Below, piece after piece: positions 8,998 to 19,702 of a stretch of 64,000 bases of DNA. The stretch comes from Linnemannia hyalina (Eukaryota > Mortierellomycota > Mortierellomycetes > Mortierellales > Mortierellaceae), in assembly GCA_019671135.1 (NCBI GenBank), contig JAHRHY010000001.1:3038001-3102000 (forward strand), read 5' to 3'. Under the pieces are notes generated by a model, which did no database searches, was not told the origin of the DNA, and saw nothing but the letters and a program-made list of their open reading frames with translations. The position numbers and the translations under genes are program-made. Numbering within the stretch: the first letter of the stretch is position 1; every line of letters starts with the position of its first letter.

Positions 8998-11393
8998 TGA
9001 CTATCACAAACAAGGACAAGCTGATCATCTTCGACACCACCCTCAGAGACGGAGAACAGGTAAACATATCGAAACTCCTACTCCCTATTACAGACCCCGG
9101 CGCACATCGCCACCCACCCCCTCCCTTCTCAAGCAGTTGTCCGACCATCCCTTCACTCCTTTACCTCCAACTCTCCACATCAACTAACCATCATCATCTT
9201 CACCAACACCTTTTTATTCCTAATAGTCTCCAGGAGTTACTCTTACAGTGAACGAAAAGATCGAGATTGCTAAGCAGCTCTCTCGCCTCGGAGTTGACAT
9301 CCTCGAGGCCGGATTCCCCGTTGCCTCGCAGGGAGACTTTGATGCCGTGCAGCGGATCGCCAACGAGGTCGGTCCTCTCATGGTTGGTCGTGAAGCCATC
9401 GGCAAGCCCATCGTAAGTTTATTTTCTCTGTTTGTTTTCAGCTGAAAGTCAACGCGGAAAGGGGCGAATGAGTGATTGGAGAGAGAAAGATAGTGTCTCC
9501 CCGTAGATAAATCTCTAGTCTCTGATTGGGCAGTAAGGGAAAAGTCTATCACAGATTTGTTCTACGGCTCAGGCGTTGGATTGGAGGACACAGTTTTGAC
9601 ACGGATGAGTAATAATTCGGCTCAACGGAGACACGTACCTCCACTCCATGGAACACACAATACACGAATACCATCAACAACAACGACAACGACAGAAGCA
9701 CAGATAGTCAAGCAGCCGATCTCTACTCGACCACGCTCCAATTCGCTCCACTCTAGTCCAGCCATCACATACCCATTGCACAACCTACTTTCAACTTAAA
9801 CTTATTCTCCCGCAGGAGTACTCTTTATCAAAAACAACGAGAAAAAAAGGGAGCGGGATCTTGTCTCGAACCTTACTTTCATGGGATCCAACCATGACCG
9901 AAAGCACTAGCATCTAACTAACACCCCCCTTTTCGTTTTACTCCTCCAATCCGATCAATTAGACAATCGCCGGCCTTGCCCGTGCCGTACCGGCCGATAT
10001 TCAGCGCTGCTACGATGCAATCGCAAACGCACCCCTCAAGCGCATCCACACCTTTCTCGCCACCTCCGACATTCACCTCGAGCACAAGCTCAAAATCACC
10101 CGTGACGAGTGCGTCAAGCGTGCCGTCGCAGCAGTAACCTTCGCAAGGACTCTCGTTACCGATGTCGAGTTCTCGCCTGAGGATGCAGGAAGGAGTGACC
10201 AGGACTTTCTGTGCACGGTCCTCTCGGCCGTCATCGAGGCTGGTGCCACAACCCTCAACATCCCCGACACTGTCGGCTACAATATGCCCGAGGAGTACGG
10301 CAGCATGATCAAGTACTTGATCACTAACACCAAGGGATCCGATAAGGTCATCTGGTCGGCTCATTGCCATAACGATCTTGGACTCGCCACCGCCAACACC
10401 CTCTCTGGAATTTGCAACGGAATCCGCCAGGTCGAGGTCACGATCAACGGTATTGGCGAGCGTGCAGGCAACACTGCCATGGAGGAGGTTGTCATGGCTG
10501 TCCATACCCACCCCGACTTTTTCCCCGTCTATCACACCATCAACACCACTCTCTTCTTCAGGATCTCGCAGCTGGTATCGTCCCTCTCTGGCATGGTAGT
10601 ACAGCCCAACAAGGCCATTGTAGGAGCCAACGCTTTCTTGCACGAGTCCGGAATTCACCAGGACGGGGTTTTGAAAAACAAGCAGACCTACGAGATTATC
10701 AGCCCCGAAACCGTTGGCGCCAACACTGCCAACCTGGTCCTCGGAAAGCACTCTGGACGAGCTGCCTTCCGCTCCCGTCTCCAGGAGCTCGGATTCGGCG
10801 AGTTGACCGAGGAGGAGTTCCAGGTCGCCTTCAATAGCTTCAAGACCTTGGCCGACAGCAAGAAGCGTGTGACCGAGCAGGATCTCATTGCCCTCTTGTC
10901 TGACCAGGTCTCGTCCTCGGCCGGCGAGAACACCACCTACACCATCAAGTCACTCCAGGTTGTCTCAGGCACCTCCTTTGCCACTGCCACTGTCCAGTTG
11001 CAGAACACCCAGACTGGCGATGTCTTGATCGATGCCGCCATCGGGAAGTCTGGACCTATTGAGGCCGTCTTCTTGGCCATCCAGCGCTTGGTTGGCAAGA
11101 AGATCCGTCTTCTCAAGTTTGACATCACCGCCGTCGGTCAGGGTGTCGATGCCCTGGGTCAGGTCTCTGTCAAGATTGCCGAGGGCTCTGCCAGTGGTGC
11201 TTCTTCTGATAACGAGGACTCTATTACTGAGACCGAGAACAAGAATGCTGGATTGAACGAGGCAACGTACCACGGACACGGTGCCGACTCTGACATTATC
11301 CAGGCTGCCACCAAAGCCTACTTGAACGCCATCAATCGCCTTATCGCAAACGAGAGCAAGCGTATCCTGGGCGAGCGCAAGGTTGATGTGTAA
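8998..11393 (+). CDS. 2-isopropylmalate synthase, plant/bacterial (short LeuA) type
   Basis: Three exons (8998-9060, 9227-9412, 9963-11393) encode 559 residues. The catalytic TIM-barrel begins with [13 protein letters not shown] (split by intron 1) and has the metal-binding HCHND motif at about residues 217-221, ESGIHQDG and [10 protein letters not shown]. From about residue 404 a LeuA allosteric domain follows, ending in [20 protein letters not shown]. The enzyme condenses acetyl-CoA with 2-oxoisovalerate in leucine synthesis, normally under leucine feedback. The sequence looks like the bacterial/plant IPMS group rather than the longer LEU4 type of yeasts. Homocitrate synthase was considered but lacks this regulatory domain. 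Exon 1 has no evident mitochondrial presequence. Intron 2 is unusually long (550 bp). Confidence 0.9.
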
Positions 11394-13372
11394 ATATCTT
11401 TTCTCTCGTTACCCGAAAATAAAACCCCCCACATGAAATGTACCAAACTGAAACCTAAAAGAATGGATAAAAGTTGAATGTTTCTTTAAGCCCTATCTGC
11501 AACCCATCGGCATAGGTTGATGGCGACAAGTTACACGCGCCGCCCTTTTTGTTGTCTCCTCTCTGCTGACCAGCTCTGCTATATATCCCCTCTATTTTCC
11601 GTGTCTAGGCCCCCCATCCTAACCGGTTATGCATAGCTCCTTCCTTATTCCACAACAATGCTCCTAAAAATAATCACGGAGTCCGCTATTCTTTATTTTG
11701 AATCCCAAGAGCATTCCTGATCTTCTAGCCCTATGGCTTATTGTCTTTTTTTCTCGCTATGGCGGGCCATGGGTATGGGTGAGGAATAAGAAGCGCTGGA
11801 AGAATGAGAAAGAAAAGGAAAAACGATGCAACGGACGCTGCTAAGAATACGAGGTGGACAGTTACCATGCAACAGTTCCCGCCTTCTTGTTGCTCTTGAA
11901 TGCCTCCCCCTTCATTCTCCCATCTCCGTTTTCGTTTCGTGTTGTAGGGGGTTAGGGTATTTTTTTTCATTACTGCTGTGGCAACGTGTTCTGTTGGCGC
12001 TTGGGCGCCATTGAAAAATAGCGCATGGTTTCTATGACGCCTATTCACCGTTTAGCACTCCTACCTTGACGTAGAAACAACTATGTCTGTGTTGGACAGT
12101 CTGCCATCTTAACTCGTTTGAATCCTCTTAATGCAGACAACCTCTTCTCCACTCCTATGAATAGTCTAAAAACAAGGACAGTCATGATGCCACTCTACAC
12201 CCTTCTCGTTCATAGAATGTAAAAATACAATGCTAGGCAACCCTGGCTCCTTTGGCCCACCCCCCTTAGGTGTTTGCCATTTGCTTTCCCTCCGACGACT
12301 GCATGACCCAACCATCCCCTTGTCGACACCTTTAACCCTTATTTTTGTGAATGCTCACACCCCCCCTTAGTTGTATTTGTGCTGTGGGTGCGTTTTGCTA
12401 GTTCAACGGTCCTTCTGCAAGGTGCATCACGTCCACAGGACATTAGGTTACAGAAGAATCCCTGAACTTGTCTTTTCCGTGTCTCTTTTTTCCACTCCTT
12501 TCTCCTTCATCTGTCTGCCTGTCAGGTTTCCTCCTTGTGAGCACTGGAGTAGTGTAGAAGGACAGAAAAAAGGAGGTGTGTTTTGATGAAACTCGTTCTC
12601 GTTTGGATTGGGGTAAATGTACGAAGACGTCGTTGGTTTTACTCACGATTGATTCGAGCGTGCCATTCAGTACCCATGGTCCCCATCCTGTCGCTGCCAG
12701 GTGGAGTGAGAACCAAGAATCGGATGCGGTCTGTTCAATGCAGACTGACCAATGACCATCATGCAGCATTAATCACAAACTAGAAGGACAGACAGGCAGG
12801 GAAGAAGGACAGACCGATGTAAACCGTTTTACCCCTTCCTTGCCTTTAATTCACCCCACTCCCTATCACTATCCCCTTTCGCGGCCCATCTGTCCGTCTT
12901 TTCTCATCTCCATCCCTTCCTGTGCCCTCTCTCTCCCCCTGGCTCTCGATCGGTTCAGTCTGACTTTTTACAAAACTGCCCGACCTGCATAAGCCGCTAC
13001 ACAAGGAATAATGGCGGGCTAAATGCATAAGCAAAATGAGATGAAAGAAAAGAAATGAAACTATAGGACACTTACAACAAAACGGACAGTAAAGGGATCC
13101 TCTTGCATAAAAAGCTGCCTCCCTGCCTCTTTTTTCTCATCTTCATCTTCTCTTTCTTCTCTACTCTCTCCTTCAAAGTACTCTCCGTCGCTGACCTTTT
13201 TCAACCCTGCATTCGAGTCTTTCCCAACAAGTTACAAAACCATCCCGCCATTTTTTGTCGCTCTTTCTCTTTTCTCCCTCTCCTTCATACAACTTCGCCC
13301 ACACCCTCTCTCCCCCACCTATTCTCTTTGCTCTCTGTCCTTCTCTGTACGAATACAAATCATCCAGAAACA
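11394..13372. other. Gene-poor interval of about 2 kb
   Basis: No convincing coding exon. Short frames such as 11731-12048 (minus) have low-complexity hydrophobic translations and no splice logic. The last 270 bp (13103-13372) is a strongly pyrimidine-rich stretch leading into the small secreted peptide gene and is probably its promoter and leader. Confidence 0.5.
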
Positions 13373-13534
13373 ATGCAGTACTCAAAGCTCTCGATGTTCG
13401 TCTCGGCAGTCGCCCTGATCCTCGTTGCCTCAGTCCCCAACGCAGCCACCCAGGCCGCCCCTGTTCCTGAGCGTATGATGTATTCCTGTATCGATGGAGA
13501 CATCATCTGCGACCCCAGGTACTCGGGCCGTTGA
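13373..13534 (+). CDS. Small secreted peptide (53 residues)
   Basis: A single-exon frame starts at an ATG in good context (CAACAATGC) after a long CT-rich leader. Residues 1-28 form a textbook signal peptide: MQYSKLSMFV, a hydrophobic core SAVALILVASV, and small residues before AAPVP. The predicted mature part is only about 25 residues and contains two cysteines (residues 39 and 46), enough for one disulphide. No family is recognised. Possible roles include a hyphal-surface, signalling or antimicrobial peptide, but the sequence alone does not say. Coding is supported by the signal peptide and codon usage like the neighbouring genes. Confidence 0.6.
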   Translation: MQYSKLSMFVSAVALILVASVPNAATQAAPVPERMMYSCIDGDIICDPRYSGR

Positions 13535-14272
13535 TAGACGCTGGTCTCCCTAGTCCTTTCATTTTCTCTCTTCGCTTCTTTCTCTTATACTTCTTTTGGA
13601 AAACAGCGTAGCCTTGAACTCTTTGTACCTTATTCTCCAAAGCAAAACCACACACCTTCTCCTCCATATCCTTGACTGTACCATAGTTCGAACAATAAAA
13701 AAATGAGGAACGAAAATAATGCGCAGTGCGCAAGTTTTTTTCTTCTCCAATCTATTCAAATAATGTGCGCGCGTTGCCTTAATGTTCGTACCTTTATGCC
13801 TCTATTGTTCTTACTCGTCTCATTACACTACATTCATTGTCAGAAAAGAGAGTGCGCCTGAACAATGTTTACTTATCACTTCCTAGAACTCCCTCCTCCT
13901 ATCGCTCCATACAACAAAGCATAGAGATAGCTTACGAGATCTGCAGGATAAAAAAAAAAGAGACCCTCTTTCATATCTGCTGCACGTACAGGATGGAATA
14001 AGACAGTTGATACGAGATTATTTTTTTTAGCCTTTCGTCTCCTGCAGTCCTGTTGTGCCCTTCAAACCACCTCACCTTCATCTTAGGAGGTTTTGTTCTC
14101 TCCTGCCCGTTTCTACTTTTTCCCGAATTAATGCTCCAAAGAAATCAAAAAGAAGAACGAGCAGGAGTAAACAGGAAAACGATCATAGCTACTACGCTGC
14201 GAGCCTCTCAATGGCACAACACGCAGGTTGAAAAAAAAGTGAAGCAGGCTAAGCCAATCATAGCAAAAATAA
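13535..14272. other. Non-coding interval between secreted peptide and tRNA-Gly
   Basis: AT-rich and rich in homopolymer runs; no supported gene. The first part is presumably the 3' UTR of the secreted peptide gene. Confidence 0.45.
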
Positions 14273-14343
14273 TGCGTGGTCCGGGAATCGAACCCGGGTC
14301 TACCGCGTGGCAGGCGGTAATTATACCACTAAACCAACCACGC
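14273..14343 (-). tRNA. tRNA-Gly (anticodon GCC)
   Basis: The minus strand folds as a complete 71-nt cloverleaf: acceptor stem GCGTGGT pairing with ACCACGC, D-arm GTTTAGTGGTATAAT, anticodon loop CTGCCAC giving GCC, and T-arm CCGGGTTCGATTCCCGG, which is also the B box. There is no intron. Confidence 0.97.
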
Positions 14344-14912
14344 TTTGTTTCGTTGATTTTCTGAATTTTCTAAATATTTTGAATAGTATGAGAAACATGA
14401 ATCCAAGCACGTGATAAAACCCTTAACTTTGACATTTTATTCTGACTGTAAAAATAATTTACAGTCGGATTTCATATAAATAGTGCGTTTTTTCTAATCG
14501 AAGAATAGGCACTAATCTGAGAATATCTAACTGGACTCTTTCGGTTTCTAATCTGACTGTCTGTTTCATTTTTTTGGTTGAAAGTCAACACAATCAACCC
14601 TTCAAAAAAACGTTTCCTTACGCTGTTATGTTCTGGGAGAATGGAGTATCCGCTCCTCCTTTTGTGTTCATAAGAGCACATAGTTTTGGTCTGGTTCGGC
14701 TATAATGGAACGACCAGACCAGGACCTTAATACAATCATCCTTCTCCACTTGATTTCCCTCTCCTCAAAATAAGCTAAATTCTTCAATGTGTGGTTCTTT
14801 GATTAAAGGGTTGGGATAAATTTTAAACCGCTTCGAAAAGCCGATACTATCGTCATTAAATGGCATAACACTTATTGTCTTGAGGTAAAACTTTTACCTC
14901 AAACATTAAGTA
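14344..14912. other. AT-rich spacer with two adjacent palindromes
   Basis: No gene seen. At 14880-14902 there is an 11-bp perfect inverted repeat (TTGAGGTAAAA / TTTTACCTCAA, 1-base centre). At 14906-14922 an 8-bp one follows (TTAAGTAC / GTACTTAA). The second is the site where the retroelement at 14928-15236 inserted. Confidence 0.6.
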
Positions 14913-14927
14913 CTGTACTTAATTACT
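14913..14927. repeat. Target-site duplication of LINE-like element (A-tail side)
   Basis: CTGTACTTAATTACT is repeated exactly at 15237-15251, flanking the inserted element. Confidence 0.88.
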
Positions 14928-15236
14928 TTTTTTTTTTTTTTTTCGTACACAATTTTATTTCTCTGACAAACAGCATAGAGAAGTTATTTGGAAGTAAAAG
15001 GGAACTACAGACCAAACTCTTCAGTGCACCATCCACCAGTCGCAGTCCGGTCCAGAACCTGGCTCTGCGCAACAATTGTCGCTGCTCTTCACAGCTTAAA
15101 CGGAAGAAAATAAAACTAGATACGAATGAAGGGGATTCTTCCCATCCTCTCCATCATTGACAACCTCCTCCTTCCTAACAAACTCTCCAACAAACGCTCG
15201 TCAGCAGCGCGTGGGTCCTTGGTCGCCCCAGGGCAC
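14928..15236 (-). mobile_element. 5'-truncated LINE-like non-LTR retroelement (copy E1)
   Basis: Read on the minus strand, a body of about 290 bp ends in GAAATAAAATTGTG and an A-tract of about 16, and is bounded by perfect 15-bp direct repeats. This is the mark of target-primed reverse transcription. The first 120 bases hold an open frame ending in MMERMGRIPFIRI and a stop; the same frame and stop position recur in copy E3 with silent changes, so it is probably the C-terminus of the element's second ORF. The rest is 3' UTR. The reverse transcriptase itself is absent here. Confidence 0.82.
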
Positions 15237-15251
15237 CTGTACTTAATTACT
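15237..15251. repeat. Target-site duplication of LINE-like element (5' side)
   Basis: Exact partner of 14913-14927. Confidence 0.88.
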
Positions 15252-15582
15252 CTGATGTCGTTGTTCGCTTTGTTCTAAGCAAAGTGTGAGTGAAACAAGT
15301 TTTGCATACTGATAGCGCGAAAATTAGCTCTCCAGTCGGAGTAGTTAGAATTTTAATTGGAGAATAAAAAATATAATGTTTTATATTATCCTTTTCTTTT
15401 TCCAAGGTTTCGCTCGCATGCGCAAAGCAAAAAATTTCACTCCTTTTCTCTGTGCAACACTGCAGAAGTGTCAGAATAACAAAACACAAAAGTAAACCTC
15501 AATGATACTATAAGTGAGGCTACCAACCTGGATACCCTGAAGCTTCTCAAAAAGAACAAAAGAGGTAGAAGAGTGCTATTGA
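15252..15582. other. Spacer between retroelement and tRNA-Arg
   Basis: Nothing recognised beyond AT-rich sequence. Confidence 0.4.
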
Positions 15583-15654
15583 TGATCTACGCAGGGGTCG
15601 AACCTGCAATCTCCTGATTCGTAGTCAGACGCCTTTCCATTGGGCCAGCAGACC
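15583..15654 (-). tRNA. tRNA-Arg (anticodon ACG)
   Basis: The minus strand gives a 72-nt cloverleaf: acceptor stem GGTCTGC with GTAGATC (two G-U pairs), D-arm GCCCAATGGAAAGGC, anticodon stem TCTGA/TCAGG around loop CTACGAA (anticodon ACG, read as ICG after deamination), and T-arm GCAGGTTCGACCCCTGC. There is no intron. Confidence 0.95.
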
Positions 15655-16758
15655 GATCGCTTTCTCTTCTTCCACGGCCAGAGACCAGGTCTCCAGCCAA
15701 ACTCAGCCAATCAGATCAATTGGGGAGCTCTTTTCTTTGATGGTAGTTGATATTTTCTGTCGTTTATGTACTGGCTTACTAGTTTTTAATGAGGGACTCT
15801 TGGGACTCACTCATTTTTTAAGCCCAAAAAAGGCCGGGTCCTGGGGCCTTGGGGCCTTGGAGCGACCAAGACCGATCTTTCTTTCCCAATTCCCATTTTT
15901 CGTCTCCAAGAACAGTCACGCCTTCCTCCATCCACACGTCGGGGCTATCCATCCATCCAACCATTAAACCGACAAGGCCCTTGAGCAGGACCACCGTTGG
16001 CGTCAGTGTTGCCAAGGCGCCTACCACCCCGGGTCAGCGACATGCAAGGAGAGCTTGGAAGTTTCAAGGCGGGTGTTATGAGGTCGGCAGGTCGGTCCCT
16101 GGAGCGAGATGAGAGAGAGATGGTCCCCCATCGCCGCACGGAATGTCAGTCGAATGGAGTTGGTCGTCTGCCTTTCCATCCTCTTTGCGAGAGGTCCTTG
16201 GTCCCACCCACAAGGAGATACGCTACGGATTTGACGGATTCAAGACCCGGCCCCCCTGTCCAGGTCGGTGCGAGGGTTGACTTCCCTTGCGAAGCACGGA
16301 AGTGCATGGATGGATCTTTGCTCATGAGGTGCCATGTTGGAACTACTTGGTGATATGAGTATTCGCGCAGTCTCTATGAGTTCTGCCTTAAGCGTCTTAG
16401 AGCACCGCTGTCAGTCCCTCACAGTATAAAAAGAACCCCAGGCCTGGATGGCTAACGTTCCAACCTTTCTGCCTTGAAGGTGTGTGGGAAACGAGGAGCG
16501 AAACTTTTGTTTTTTTCCCACACAAGTGCGCAAGCACAATGGCAACCCCCCCTCTTTTCGCGCTAGTCTCCCCTGTCCAGGAGGCGCGTGACAACCATTT
16601 TTATTTTTTTGGGTTGTTGCGTTGCACACATGTGCATGGATGGAGGTGACGTCGAACACTTGAAAAACGGCACTGGGAAGAAAGTACTTTTGCTATCTCC
16701 TGGTTGTTCAGATGAAGGTGTTTTAGTTGAGAGTAATAACTGGATAGATCGCTTTTGT
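15655..16758. other. Unassigned accessory DNA between tRNA-Arg and LINE-like copies
   Basis: GC-richer than its surroundings. The 118-codon plus-strand frame at 15997-16353 has no recognisable domain, and its reading-frame partners are equally open, so I do not call it a gene. Its position among retroelement pieces suggests it may be an unidentified repeat. Confidence 0.4.
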
Positions 16759-16952
16759 ATTTTCTTCCGTTTTTGTCGTGAAGAGCGACAACGATTGTTG
16801 CGCAGAGCCAGCGTTATTAGAACCGGACTGTGACTAAGGGATGGTGTACTGGGAAGGGGTCCTCACAAATAGCCCTTTTATTTTTGGATTACCTACATGA
16901 ATTGTTCTTTAGAGAAATAAAATCGTGGACAAAAAAAAAAAAAAAAAAAAAA
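16759..16952 (+). mobile_element. LINE-like 3' end (copy E2)
   Basis: The stretch from ATTTTCTTCCGT to GAGAAATAAAATCGTG aligns with the 3' UTR of E1 with moderate divergence and ends in 22 adenines (16931-16952). It is more decayed than E1 and E3, and I saw no clear target-site duplication. Confidence 0.72.
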
Positions 16953-16953
16953 T

Positions 16954-17230
16954 GGAGCGACCAAGGACTCATGCGCTGCTGACGAGCGGTTGTTGGAGAG
17001 TTTGTTGGGAAGGAGGAGGTTGTCAATGATGGAGAGAATGGGAAGAATCCCCTTTATTCGTATCTAATTTTATTTTCTTCCATTTAAGCTGCAAAGAGCA
17101 GCAACAATTGTTGTGTAGAGCCAGGTTCCGGACCGGACTGCAACTGGCGGATGGTGCATTGAAGAGTTTGGTCTGTAGCCCCCTTCTATTTCCAAATGAC
17201 GTTTCTGTGCTGTTTGCCAGTGATAAAAAA
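16954..17230 (+). mobile_element. LINE-like 3' end (copy E3), directly after E2
   Basis: It starts immediately after the A-tail of E2 with GGAGCGACCAAGGACT and is closely similar to E1 up to GCTGTTTGCCAGTGATAAAAAA. The terminal ORF fragment GATKDSCAADERLLESLLG, continuing to IPFIRI and stop, is intact and differs from E1 mostly at silent positions (TTC/TTT, AGG/AGA, TAG/TAA). The head-to-tail order implies E2 inserted into, or beside, the 5' part of an older E3. Confidence 0.78.
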
Positions 17231-17439
17231 GAAAGTGAGGTGTTTGCCCGGGTTTGTTCGCGTTTTTTTGACACCTCCACGCATGTACCAATGGTTACAT
17301 TCCTGAGATGTAACGTTGAGTTTTATTTTCTGAGCCCGAGTGCGAAAAGGTGATACGGGTTAGAGGAAACAAATGAAAAATGTAATTGAGGAATGTTTAA
17401 TATGGAGCGGATCTTTACTGCAAACGCATTGCCTGAAAG

Positions 17440-18000
17440 AACTAGAAAGCGAAAAGAGCCATCGGCAAGACTTGGTGTGCTTGACAATCTTTTCGACTGG
17501 GTTCTTGAGAACAACTGCGGGCTTGATGACTGATGGCATGACAAATGAAGCAAGTGCGGTTATTTAATCTCATTGCATCTGCATTTCTTGACATAGGTTG
17601 TGCGACGGGCCAGAACATGTGGTGGAGTCCAGGTCCATGGGTCGGGGAATGGACTCGGGATGGACGTGGCTTTCGGAGTCGGGGCGAGACCACTGGTCAA
17701 GGAGACGATATCGGTTCAGGTACTGAACACCGTCAAGACTTTCAGCAACTTGCATGGCAGCATTCATATTTTCTCGTAGCACCAGACTTTCAGCAAAACG
17801 GACTTGGATGCTCGGCATGAGTAGATATCGGCTAAGCAGGTGTATGTTTTGTTGATACCGTGATGACCGAAGATATAACAGTCGTGAGTCTTGGACATTA
17901 ATCGCGTCTTGGCGGCGGGTAGGTTTGGAAGACAAAGACGGTCTCCATTCTTGAGGTACAGCAGATCATTCTTGACTCGGAACCCGAATGAGTCAACTCT
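17440..18000 (-). pseudogene. Decayed Ty3/Gypsy-type integrase fragment
   Basis: On the minus strand the translation from about 17945 down reads LPAAKTRLMSKTHDCYIFG, then HHGINKTYTCLADIYSCRA. This follows the H-x-H...C-x-C zinc-binding (H2C2) pattern and the 'GHxGxxKTYxxL' phrase of Ty3/Gypsy integrases. It then shifts frame; downstream pieces (FPTHGPGLHHMFWPVAQP, then MSRNADAM) recall the start of the catalytic core (PWxxISMDFVGPLPxSxxGxDAI) but with the key acidic region scrambled. Multiple frameshifts show it is dead. No LTRs were identified. Confidence 0.65.
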
Positions 18001-19702
18001 GAAACTCTGACACCTCATATATTTTCTCACCATAATCGCACATAATAATGGACACAAAAGCGTTAAGTAGCTAGGTGTTATTTTGTTGTCGTATGCGCAT
18101 ATTGATATGTATCCATGAGAAGTGAATGATTGTTGGCTGAAAAAAAAGAGAAAGGGGGGTTGCTTCTGGTGGAGGGAGTGAAAGAGAATTGTTATGAGAA
18201 GGATAACTACGGCGATGAAAGCGATTGATACATTGATCACGGATCACAGACTGAGACTAAGAAGGCTTCTATTGATAGTGGGGCGCTTTTTTTTTTTTTT
18301 TTTTTTTTTTTTGGATTGCACACTGTTGCCGTGTTTCCTTTTCTTTCTCTGTCTGTATTTTCCCATCAATCCTATGCATCGCCTACTTTCATATGGAAGT
18401 TTCCCTTTTCTCTAACGGTATGAGCTGCAGCCTTCTTGAAAGAAAACTAACTGACTCTGCTTCATTCCTCTCCACCCTCCTCCTTTTTTGGCGTCCCTCC
18501 CTTCTTCCTCATTCCTTCTTCACCAGTCAACTCTTTCAAACCCTCTTTACATTCTCTCATTCCTTCTCTCTCCTCCTTGACATCTACCTCTTCCGTCCCT
18601 TCTCTCTCGCAATGCCGATCATTCCGTCACCTTTGTCGTCACTTTCACCACGTGCCTCACCTCCTCCTGATCCTCTATACGCCACTCATTCCAATTCAAC
18701 TGCATCCATATTAGCGCCTTCTCTTCGTCTGATGAACTAGGGCGCCAAAGAAAAGAAAATAAGAAAGAGAAGCACTTGTACAATGGTCAATAGAACATGT
18801 TCCCCCAGAACATCACGGGGTCGAGATGAAGAAGAAGGAAAGTACGCCTACTGCCGATACAATATTACGCGACCAATCAGCAGGACGCGTCTGAGGGCGA
18901 TTTTTAATCATTACGCGTTGATGAACATTTGAGACGAACGCGTTTTTCAATGATCAATGATTAACGATATGACGAAGGGACGCCCTCAAGATTATCTACC
19001 ACCACTCACCCACCTACCCACCAACTGCAACGAGTTCGGAACAAGGGAGAGAGAGAAAAAACGGAGGAGGAGACGATGAACAAACGAATCCTAGAGAACG
19101 TACATACTAATAAAGGAAAGTTTTCTTCTTTGTTGTACTTCAGCAGTTTCTTTTTTAGCGAATAACAAAATACAAAATGAGCGCTTTAAATAAAATAATA
19201 CCAGGCGGTGAAGGGAATGGGAGAGGGAGACTGATATCATTCAACTCCAAAGGTTCGGAAGACAGGTTCGTTCGGTTCCTTCAACTGATGAGGGAAGGAG
19301 AGAACAGCATAGTAGGGTTTAGAAAGACAAGCACGCATCGTTCATCTGCATGTCCTCCCGTAACACTGATATGCACATAAGTACTGTTTGACTGAAAAAA
19401 ACAAGGCGGTCCTAAAGAATAGTACCCGCTCTTTCACCAACGAGGAAAAATGGAAGAACAAAAGTGTGCATAATTTGCTGTGTCTCCAGTGCTCAACAAG
19501 CAATCATGTCCACAGGCTCGAAAGGCACTTTGATGAGCCGCAGTCACGCCAACCTCGAATGGCTCCTCTTTCTCCAACGCGACAAGCGTCCCCCCTCTTC
19601 ACTTTTCTTACTTTTTGTTTCTTTCACATCTACACCTGGTCACATTCACTTTTTTGACATTCGCTCCCTTCTTTTTCTACTCATTCCTCTCCTCTCAAAA
19701 CA
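18001..19702. other. Gene-poor interval before PTH
   Basis: It contains a run of about 26 T at 18287-18312 and a CT-rich stretch (18400-18610) followed by a 42-codon frame (18612-18740, from MPIIPSPLSS) of low complexity. The leader-like context makes the small frame possible but unsupported. Nothing else is recognised. Confidence 0.4.

Noticed and set aside
9918..10751. 277-codon minus-strand open frame
   Set aside because: It is the antisense shadow of the 2-isopropylmalate synthase exon, which has clear family motifs.
8998..11393. Homocitrate synthase as an alternative call
   Set aside because: The LeuA-type regulatory domain and the [17 protein letters not shown] region fit 2-isopropylmalate synthase instead.
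15997..16353. 118-codon frame between the tRNA-Arg and LINE pieces
   Set aside because: No domain, several overlapping frames equally open, and it lies in probable repeat DNA; a resemblance to rRNA was considered and not supported.
18287..18312. T-run as the tail of a minus-strand retroelement
   Set aside because: No flanking direct repeat and no similarity of the adjacent sequence to the other LINE copies.
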